The position numbers were made by a program, and so were the translations under genes. 5,050 nt of DNA. Source: Candidatus Bathyarchaeota archaeon (GTDB taxonomy: Archaea > Thermoproteota > Bathyarchaeia > Bathyarchaeales > Bathyarchaeaceae). The stretch covers positions 830,860 through 835,909 of the forward strand of contig CP070709.1 of the NCBI GenBank assembly GCA_020350305.1, read 5' to 3'. Positions 1 through 4,261 of the stretch are shown piece by piece. The notes beneath the pieces are model-generated. The model was not told where the DNA came from, did not search any database, and saw only the letters and a program-made list of their open reading frames with translations. The first letter of the stretch is position 1, and the number at the start of each line of letters is the position of its first letter.

Positions 1-764
1 GGTTGAAAACACTTGATCATGCAAAAGTTGCCTACGAAGCTTGGGTTGGAGGATGCGACATAGTAAAAGATGATGAGAACTTAAGCAGTCAAAGGTTCAA
101 CCCTTTTGAAGATCGTGTCATAAAAACTTTGGAGAGTAGAGGCAAGGCTGAAGAAGAAACTGGCGAAAGAAAAATTTACATGGTTAACATCACGGCAGAA
201 ACGAAGGAGATGCTGAGAAGGGCGGAGTTCGTGCTTAACCACGGTGGAGAATACGTTATGGTTGACATTTTAACATGTGGTTTTGCTTCTTTGCAAACGC
301 TACGTGAACAAGATTTTAACCTTGTGATTCACGCACACAGAGCTGGACATGCAGCATTTACTAGAAATCCTAAACATGGGATTTCAATGCGAGTAATAGC
401 CAAAATAGCTAGAATAATAGGTGTAGACCAACTTCACGTGGGCACCATTGTTGGAAAAATGTTTGAGACAAGAGAGGAAGTGGCAGAGAACCTTGAAGCT
501 TGCGAAAAGGAAATGAATGGTTTAAAGCCAGTTCTACCCGTTGCTTCAGGAGGTTTGCATCCAAGATTAGTCCCGGCGCTAATCGAGTTTTTCGGAGAAG
601 ACTTCGTCATTCAAGCTGGAGGAGGGATTCATGGTCACAGAGATGGAACAGTTGCGGGAGCAAAAGCCATGAGGCAAGCGGTGGATGCGACTCTAAGAGG
701 TATACCTTTACGCAAGTATGCTAAAACGCGAAGGGAACTTGAAATAGCTTTGCAAATGTGGTGA
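1..764 (+). CDS. rbcL: Form III ribulose-1,5-bisphosphate carboxylase large subunit, C-terminal part (5' end outside window)
   Basis: RuBisCO carboxylates ribulose-1,5-bisphosphate to two 3-phosphoglycerates; archaeal form III enzymes serve NMP salvage. Frame begins at base 3. The first visible codon, TTG, is most likely an internal Leu of the conserved KPKxGL segment, not a start, so roughly the first 170 residues are missing. Counting visible residues: the activation motif GGCDIVKDDEN has the carbamylated Lys22 and Mg ligands Asp24 and Glu25; His112-Arg113 (HRAGH) and His145 (LHVGT) match active-site residues; Lys152 in GTIVGKM is the loop 6 lysine; Ser182 in ASGGLHP and the glycines of QAGGGIHGH (206-208) bind phosphate. 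All expected catalytic residues of this half are present, so it looks active. The loop GHRDGT has Arg where relatives usually have Pro. The C-terminus is short, as in form III. The neighbouring convergent isomerase supplies its substrate, supporting form III. Subtype III-a or III-b was not resolved. Confidence 0.95.
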   Translation, partial: LKTLDHAKVAYEAWVGGCDIVKDDENLSSQRFNPFEDRVIKTLESRGKAEEETGERKIYMVNITAETKEMLRRAEFVLNHGGEYVMVDILTCGFASLQTLREQDFNLVIHAHRAGHAAFTRNPKHGISMRVIAKIARIIGVDQLHVGTIVGKMFETREEVAENLEACEKEMNGLKPVLPVASGGLHPRLVPALIEFFGEDFVIQAGGGIHGHRDGTVAGAKAMRQAVDATLRGIPLRKYAKTRRELEIALQMW

Positions 765-771
765 AAATATG

Positions 772-1692
772 CTATTCGAAAACCCACGGGTATTTTCTGT
801 GCATAACTTCGATTATTGAGTGGGGAGAGATTATTCCCTCTTCGCAGATTATGCCGTGAATGAAGTCTCTTCTTGTAACGTCAAACGCTGGATTTCTTAT
901 GATCAGGTTTTTTGGAGGATTTTTCCAGATTTCGTTTGGGCTTCTTTCCTCTATTTTTTCATAGTCGCCGTACATCGTTAATGGGTCGAACTTCAAAAGT
1001 TCAGAAACCACGTAGAATGGTGTTCGGGCTTCGTGAGCTGCGAGGGCGATCATGCTTGTTCCAATCTTGTTTATCACGTTTCCCTGTGAAGTTATCGCGT
1101 CTGCTCCTACAATTACAAAGTCAACTTCATTCATGAAAAAGCGGGCAGCCGAATCTACAATCAAAGTCGTGTTTACCCGTAATTTTAGCATGTCTTCCGC
1201 TGTTATTCTGCCTTGAAATAGAGGTCTTGTTTCTGTGCATATAACTTCAAAGGATTTTCCTTCATCTTTAGCCTTTTTCAGCAAGTAGGTAATTGTAGAA
1301 GAGTGACAGTGAGTAAGAAGCACCGAATCATTTTTAATTCTTCTGGCTCCTATCTCAGCGATTTTTTCTTTGGAATTTTCAAGGTTTTTTAGAAACCGCT
1401 GCGAGGCCGAGGAGACTATTTCTGCTAGCTCCTTGACCGTTTCCTTGCCGCTTCTTTCTGCCCGACTTGTTAACCATCGAACAGCGTTTCTCATGAGCGG
1501 TTCCGTCTCTCTTGAGACAAAAAGAATTTCCTTAGCCCCTGAGAGTTCGTTCAAAAATTCCTTCCGTTTCTTCGCTTTTGTTTCCTTTGCCAAAGTTTCT
1601 ATCGCTTTTATGGCAGCGATGGCAACGTTTCTAGCACCTTGAACTTCAAGTCTTCTTATTTTCAGAGCGGTTTCTTGAATAGATTCGAACAA
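772..1692 (-). CDS. Ribose-1,5-bisphosphate isomerase (aIF-2B/R15P isomerase family)
   Basis: 306 residues. It should convert alpha-ribose-1,5-bisphosphate, made by AMP phosphorylase, to ribulose-1,5-bisphosphate for RuBisCO in archaeal NMP salvage. An N-terminal helical domain (about 1-115) is followed by a Rossmann-like catalytic domain. The motif LTHCHSS places the catalytic Cys at 129 and IVGADAI places the catalytic Asp at 198, equivalent to the Cys and Asp known from the Thermococcus enzyme. ETRPLFQGRITA (154-165), VDSAARFFM (179-187) and NKIGTSMIAL (208-217) are further family signatures, and NPAFDVT near 267 is typical of the C-terminal segment. The start is TTG at 1692, with GGTG about 7 bases upstream as Shine-Dalgarno; homologues begin at about this point. 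The alternatives, aIF-2B alpha or methylthioribose-1-phosphate isomerase, share the fold, but the motifs and the RuBisCO neighbour favour this call. It converges on the RuBisCO gene with 7 bases between stops. Confidence 0.92.
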   Translation of the reverse strand: MFESIQETALKIRRLEVQGARNVAIAAIKAIETLAKETKAKKRKEFLNELSGAKEILFVSRETEPLMRNAVRWLTSRAERSGKETVKELAEIVSSASQRFLKNLENSKEKIAEIGARRIKNDSVLLTHCHSSTITYLLKKAKDEGKSFEVICTETRPLFQGRITAEDMLKLRVNTTLIVDSAARFFMNEVDFVIVGADAITSQGNVINKIGTSMIALAAHEARTPFYVVSELLKFDPLTMYGDYEKIEERSPNEIWKNPPKNLIIRNPAFDVTRRDFIHGIICEEGIISPHSIIEVMHRKYPWVFE

Positions 1693-1699
1693 TAGTTCG

Positions 1700-1703
1700 C
1701 ACC
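1700..1703 (-). promoter_or_regulatory. Shine-Dalgarno site deciding the isomerase TTG start
   Basis: On the minus strand GGTG lies 7 bases before the TTG at 1692 and matches the archaeal 16S anti-Shine-Dalgarno core. No ATG or GTG near the expected N-terminus competes with it, so it supports a TTG start for the ribose-1,5-bisphosphate isomerase. Confidence 0.5.
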
Positions 1704-1738
1704 TGCAAACATGATTATCCTTTTAGCAGATGAATGCA

Positions 1739-1747
1739 CTATAAACT
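1739..1747. promoter_or_regulatory. TATA-like box in the divergent region, readable in both directions
   Basis: CTATAAACT on the plus strand is AGTTTATAG on the minus strand, so both orientations resemble an archaeal TATA box. Rightward, a start 25-27 bases downstream falls at about 1768-1770, just before the GTG of the nuclease gene. Leftward, it falls at about 1715, giving the isomerase a leader of about 23 bases that contains its GGTG ribosome site. No other convincing TATA element lies in this 81-base divergent region. Position and sequence only; no clear BRE decides direction. Confidence 0.45.
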
Positions 1748-1773
1748 TTCGGTGGATATTTTTGGTCCTCTTT

Positions 1774-2601
1774 GTGACAAAGGCTGACGGAACGAAGCAG
1801 TTGTTTGACAGAGAGAAAGTCATCAGGACATGCCTTAGAATGGGGGCTACTCGAGAGATAGCCGAAAAAATAGTGGAAAAGATTGAAATGAAAATATATG
1901 CTGGTATAGAAACTAGGAAAATTCTTAATATGATTTTCAGGCAGTTGAGAAACTATAGAGCAGCCATCAAGCATCAGATTGATCTGCGCAAGGCTTTGAG
2001 CTTGATGAAGCCCAAGCCTGATTTTGAACGGTTTGTCCAGATTTTGTTAAGGGAACACGGATATAGAGTTAGCCCCAACCAGATCATAACAGGCAAATGT
2101 ACGGAACATGAAGTTGATGCTGTCGCAACAAAAGATGGCGAAACATACATTGTAGAAGTTAAACATCACTTTAAATATCACACTCCAACAGGTTTGGATG
2201 TAAGTCGCATTGCAAGGGCAGTTTTTGAAGATGTTACAGAAGGATTCAAACTTGGATTAAACAGTCTAAGAATAAACAATGCAATGATAGTCTGCAACAC
2301 GAAACTCTCAGAGCATGCTAAACGTTATGCGAAGTGCAGAGGAATCTACCACATAGGGTGGAGTTCGCCCTCAAACCGTAACCTGCAAACTATGATTGAA
2401 GAAAAGAAACTGTATCCCATAACCTATCTTAAAGGCCTAAACATCACAACCAGAAGAAAATTGGCATCTGTCAGAATAATTCTGCTGAAACAGCTGACAG
2501 CAAAAAATCTGGAAGAACTTAGAAGAGAAACAGGAATTCGCAGAGAAGCTCTCACGTCAATAATTGAGAAAGCAAGAATAACACTCTCAGAAAATGAATA
2601 A
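1774..2601 (+). CDS. ATP-cone / PD-(D/E)XK (Mrr-like) endonuclease with HhH-like C-terminus
   Basis: From the GTG at 1774 the protein has 275 residues: VTKADGTKQLFDREKV opens a typical ATP-cone (about 1-80), a nucleotide-binding regulatory domain best known from ribonucleotide reductase and NrdR. Then FERFVQILLREHGY (about 85-98) begins a restriction-endonuclease fold; EHEVDAVA supplies the catalytic Asp (115) and YIVEVKHH the Glu-X-Lys (Glu128, Lys130), the PD-(D/E)XK signature of Mrr-type nucleases. The last 60 residues (YLKGLNITTRRKL, then NLEELRRETGIRREALTSII) resemble tandem helix-hairpin-helix DNA-binding units. Start choice: the open frame extends back to an ATG at 1711, but that lies before the TATA-like box at 1740 and adds residues not seen in ATP-cones. 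A TTG at 1762 has GGTGGA 5 bases upstream, yet also lies before the expected transcript start. The GTG fits the domain boundary and a near-leaderless mRNA. Likely a nucleotide-responsive DNA nuclease in repair or defence; target unknown. Confidence 0.85.
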   Translation: MTKADGTKQLFDREKVIRTCLRMGATREIAEKIVEKIEMKIYAGIETRKILNMIFRQLRNYRAAIKHQIDLRKALSLMKPKPDFERFVQILLREHGYRVSPNQIITGKCTEHEVDAVATKDGETYIVEVKHHFKYHTPTGLDVSRIARAVFEDVTEGFKLGLNSLRINNAMIVCNTKLSEHAKRYAKCRGIYHIGWSSPSNRNLQTMIEEKKLYPITYLKGLNITTRRKLASVRIILLKQLTAKNLEELRRETGIRREALTSIIEKARITLSENE

Positions 2602-2632
2602 AGTATCATTAACTTTGGAGCATTCACGAAAC

Positions 2633-2708
2633 CTATTTTCTCTTTCCTAAACTACCAAGCAATCAGCACGGATGATCTTTGACTGTTGATTTTCTCTGCT
2701 TTCTTTTA
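2633..2708 (+). terminator. T-rich tracts downstream of the nuclease gene, possible archaeal terminators
   Basis: After the nuclease stop there are pyrimidine-rich tracts: TATTTTCTCTTTCCT at 2635-2649 and GATTTTCTCTGCTTTCTTTT at about 2689-2708. Archaeal RNA polymerase often terminates on oligo-T without a hairpin. The T runs are only four long, so the call is weak. Confidence 0.3.
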
Positions 2709-2721
2709 TCCGTCGTAAGTA

Positions 2722-2828
2722 AGTAACACAGATATCAGCAACATTGACGAGGCAAAAACGCTCATGGAGGCAGGGTTTGACTATTATGCGAGTTGAACCA
2801 CGTCAAACTATTTCGAAGAAGGAAATGA
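2722..2828 (+). pseudogene. Remnant of an archaeal tyrosine recombinase (integrase) C-terminus, frameshifted
   Basis: From 2722 one frame reads SNTDISNIDEAKTLMEAGFDYY and soon meets a stop at 2794. If one base is gained at about 2788-2790 the next frame continues ELNHVKLFRRRK and ends at TGA 2826-2828. Joined, these give the pattern (D/E)EAK-x-L-x-EAGF(D/E)Y...KLFR(R/K)RK-stop, which I recognise as the extreme C-terminus of archaeal phage-integrase-family recombinases. An in-frame TAA at 2716-2718 and no recognisable catalytic domain (no R..HxxR..Y region) between 2602 and 2722 show that only about 35 codons survive. The piece lies 28 bases before a tRNA-end-like hairpin, the kind of target such enzymes use. 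It cannot be functional. The match is from memory of the family, not a search. Confidence 0.6.
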
Positions 2829-2855
2829 CAACTGGTTATCCGGGAGAATTCTGAA

Positions 2856-2913
2856 GTGGGCCGGGAGAGATTTGTATTCATGCACCCGAGTTCTTGGGTA
2901 CTCTCCCACCCAC
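2856..2913. repeat. Compound inverted repeat / hairpin
   Basis: GTGGG-CC-GGGAGAG (2856-2869) pairs with CTCTCCC-A-CCCAC (2901-2913): 12 Watson-Crick pairs interrupted only by a 2x1 internal loop. Within the loop, ACCCGA (2884-2889) pairs with TTGGGT (2894-2899) around GTTC, giving a second 6-pair stem including one G-T. No T-run follows on either strand, so it does not look like an intrinsic terminator. It may be a structured RNA, a recombination or attachment site, or a rearranged tRNA relic. It lies in a gene-free gap, 28 bases from the integrase remnant and 42 bases beyond the 3' end of the leftward hydroxylase gene. Confidence 0.7.
2857..2880 (-). other. tRNA 3'-end-like relic, candidate attachment site
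   Basis: Read on the minus strand, this ends AATACAAATCTCTCCCGGCCCA. That resembles a tRNA T-loop (T-x-C-AAAT-C), the 3' half of a T-stem, a seven-base acceptor strand CCGGCCC and discriminator A. The 5' half of the T-stem does not pair, position 55 is A instead of the usual T, and no matching GGGCCGG acceptor strand or anticodon arm is found on the minus strand upstream. It is therefore at most a fragment. tRNA 3' ends are common integration sites of archaeal elements, and an integrase tail lies next to it. The same bases also form the left arm of the compound hairpin, so the resemblance could be chance. Confidence 0.35.
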
Positions 2914-2930
2914 GTGGATTTTCCATTTAC

Positions 2931-2942
2931 TGCATGCATGCA
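2931..2942. repeat. 12-base perfect palindrome TGCATGCATGCA
   Basis: A perfect self-complementary palindrome made of repeated TGCA units, 13 bases beyond the stop of the leftward hydroxylase gene. It could form a small hairpin at the mRNA 3' end or be a protein site. No T-run follows on the minus strand. Function unknown. Confidence 0.5.
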
Positions 2943-2955
2943 GACATGTTACTTT

Positions 2956-3450
2956 CTATACTGCATATTCTTTACCCGCATAGAGGAACCCAAAACTGAC
3001 ACCAGTATTTGATGTGCTTCTTTGATGATGAACGGCATGTGCGTGTAAAACTCGTTTTGAATAGTTGCTTTTTGGGGTATATCCAATTCTTATCCGTTTA
3101 TGAAAGAAGATATCATGAACCAAAAAATAGCCAAATCCATATAACATTATTCCAATGCCAACCGCAAGTTTATAGTCAAACCCCGAAATTATTCCGGTGA
3201 CAATGAAAAGAAACGATATTACACTGAAGAATAATCCAAAGACATCATTTCTCTCGAAACGTCCCCCACTCGGGTGATGATGATCCTTATGGAGATACCA
3301 CCCAAAACCATGCATCACATACTTGTGGAGAAACCAAGCTACTCCCTCCATGAAAATGAAAACAACCAAGATAATGAGACTATATGTCGAGATTTCTACT
3401 AACACTTGGTTCCATCCCTTTTGCTTTTTGGTTAATTGGTATGCATTCAA
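2956..3450 (-). CDS. crtZ: Beta-carotene hydroxylase, CrtZ-type (fatty acid hydroxylase superfamily)
   Basis: 164 residues, the usual size for CrtZ. The membrane di-iron enzyme adds hydroxyls to carotenoid ionone rings (beta-carotene to cryptoxanthin to zeaxanthin), using O2 and reduced ferredoxin. The four His motifs are all present: HKYVMH (42-47), HKDHHH (54-59), HDIFFH (112-117) and HAHAVHH (136-142). Hydrophobic segments at about 22-40, 72-90 and 95-115 should span the membrane. MEGVAWFLHKYVMHG and FERNDVFG are characteristic of CrtZ rather than sterol desaturases. The frame opens with TTG at 3450, with no clear ribosome site; a TATA-like box about 25 bases upstream suggests a leaderless start. 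The next Met (34) would cut into the first membrane segment. It lies 22 bases after the DUF116 gene on the same strand, so co-transcription is likely too. The substrate is inferred from the family and the neighbouring desaturase. The O2 need suggests a microaerobic or aerobic life. Confidence 0.88.
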   Translation of the reverse strand: MNAYQLTKKQKGWNQVLVEISTYSLIILVVFIFMEGVAWFLHKYVMHGFGWYLHKDHHHPSGGRFERNDVFGLFFSVISFLFIVTGIISGFDYKLAVGIGIMLYGFGYFLVHDIFFHKRIRIGYTPKSNYSKRVLHAHAVHHQRSTSNTGVSFGFLYAGKEYAV

Positions 3451-3468
3451 CTATATTGTACTCGAACG

Positions 3469-3480
3469 AAAATTATAATA
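3469..3480 (-). promoter_or_regulatory. TATA-like box for the hydroxylase gene
   Basis: On the minus strand TATTATAATTTT overlaps the stop codon of the upstream DUF116 gene and is centred about 25 bases before the TTG of the hydroxylase. That spacing would start transcription at or next to the TTG, in line with the lack of a Shine-Dalgarno site. The local A+T richness makes a chance match possible. Confidence 0.4.
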
Positions 3481-4099
3481 TTTGTTCCAGAGTTTTTAGA
3501 TTGAGATTTGTTTTCGCACAGCCATTTTTTGTTAAAAGTACGCCTTGACCGGGTATGTCCAGTTTCTTTAGAAGGCCTAGAGCCATCTTTAATTCGGATC
3601 CACATGCCACTCCCACTACGCCATTGTACTTCTTGGCCCTCAATATTTTTTCAGCGCAGGATCCTCCTGGAATAACGTAAACGTCGTACCCCCTTTCATT
3701 ACCTAAGGTTACAGCCCTATTCACGAGGCAATCCATTTGACAGCCATTACAGTTATAGGTGGGAACTTCAGGGTTGAAATCCGCCATACACTGCCTATCC
3801 ATGTGCGATCTTACACAATGGGGAAGAAGCAAGGCTTTACGTTCTGCTTTCTCAAATCTTTCTCTTTGAAGATTATTTGCACGCAGAACTTCAATCAGAT
3901 CTTCAACAAGTGTTATAGCTTCAGCAAGGTTCAATCCCGTAATTTGATCAATCTTGAGGATTTTCACAAGTCTCTGAGCATTGCGCGATAGAACCTTATG
4001 TAATCCTGTTTCGAGAGCTGTCTCCAATAACTGCCTAAAAGCGCTTTGCGGAAGTTGAGTTAGATCATACATAAAGCTGTAAGGCAACTGTATCTTCAC
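3473..4099 (-). CDS. DUF116 family protein, Cys-rich
   Basis: 208 residues, function unknown. The C-terminal two thirds match the DUF116 pattern: KALLLPHCVRSHMDRQC (88-104), a Cys cluster CNGCQMDC (117-124), a G-rich VIPGGSCAE (142-150), VVGVACGSELKMALGLL (161-177) and a final NGCAK (192-196). Eight Cys (95, 104, 117, 120, 124, 148, 166, 194) suggest a metal or Fe-S centre, though this is inference. The N-terminal 85 residues are helical and carry no motif I know; no signal peptide or membrane segment is visible, so it should be cytosolic. The start is GTG at 4099; an in-frame TGA three codons before limits the choice, and GAGG just upstream may be the ribosome site. It heads the leftward pair with the hydroxylase and diverges from the desaturase, which hints at a role in carotenoid or isoprenoid metabolism, for instance in redox supply. 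Confidence 0.85.
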   Translation of the reverse strand: MKIQLPYSFMYDLTQLPQSAFRQLLETALETGLHKVLSRNAQRLVKILKIDQITGLNLAEAITLVEDLIEVLRANNLQRERFEKAERKALLLPHCVRSHMDRQCMADFNPEVPTYNCNGCQMDCLVNRAVTLGNERGYDVYVIPGGSCAEKILRAKKYNGVVGVACGSELKMALGLLKKLDIPGQGVLLTKNGCAKTNLNLKTLEQIL

Positions 4100-4121
4100 C
4101 CTTCCTCACTCAACACCTTCC

Positions 4122-4131
4122 TTCGTATAGA
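4122..4131 (-). promoter_or_regulatory. Weak TATA-like box for the DUF116 gene
   Basis: On the minus strand TCTATACGAA is centred about 27 bases before the GTG at 4099, the distance expected for a leaderless or very short-leader transcript. It would drive the DUF116-crtZ pair. The match to the archaeal TATA consensus is modest. Confidence 0.3.
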
Positions 4132-4184
4132 GACCCCAATCGGCACCCTCAATGCCTATCACGTACATCTATCACAAAACTAGC

Positions 4185-4198
4185 ATGACATACGTCAT
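4185..4198. promoter_or_regulatory. Inverted repeat ATGAC-N4-GTCAT, candidate operator
   Basis: ATGAC (4185-4189) and GTCAT (4194-4198) are perfect inverted arms around ATAC. The site sits in the divergent region of the carotenoid genes and abuts the TATA-like sequence ATATTTAAG (4197-4205), covering the BRE position of the desaturase promoter. A dimeric regulator bound here would block TFB/TBP access. Two copies of TATCAC (4157-4162, 4170-4175) lie just to the left. The regulator is unknown. Confidence 0.4.
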
Positions 4199-4205
4199 AT
4201 TTAAG
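4197..4205 (+). promoter_or_regulatory. TATA-like box for the phytoene desaturase gene
   Basis: ATATTTAAG fits an archaeal TATA box. Transcription would begin near 4227, giving a leader of about 35 bases before the ATG at 4262. No Shine-Dalgarno stands at the normal distance from that ATG; a GGAG at 4218-4221 is too far away to serve it. Confidence 0.4.
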
Positions 4206-4261
4206 GGTTGTTTGCAAGGAGTTAGGAAACTGTTAAGTGTTAGCACAAGACGTTGCATATC

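Noticed and set aside
3..5. TTG as the start codon of the RuBisCO gene
   Set aside because: The residues that follow match the middle of RuBisCO just after the KPKxGL segment; a start here would delete the N-terminal domain and an active-site lysine. The gene is simply cut by the window edge.
912..1642. Open frames of 74 and 90 codons on the plus strand within the isomerase gene
   Set aside because: They are antisense shadows of a well-conserved gene, with Ser/Phe/Leu-rich composition and no family resemblance.
772..1692. aIF-2B alpha subunit or methylthioribose-1-phosphate isomerase
   Set aside because: THCHSS with Cys129, GAD with Asp198 and the adjoining RuBisCO gene fit ribose-1,5-bisphosphate isomerase better.
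1711..1773. ATG at 1711 as the nuclease start
   Set aside because: It adds 21 residues not belonging to the ATP-cone, has no ribosome site and lies upstream of the best TATA-like box.
2856..2913. Intrinsic terminator of the crtZ or nuclease gene
   Set aside because: No T-run follows the stem on either strand, and archaeal termination does not rely on hairpins.
2857..2935. A complete tRNA gene on the minus strand
   Set aside because: No D-arm, anticodon arm or matching 5' acceptor strand can be drawn; only the 3' end resembles a tRNA.
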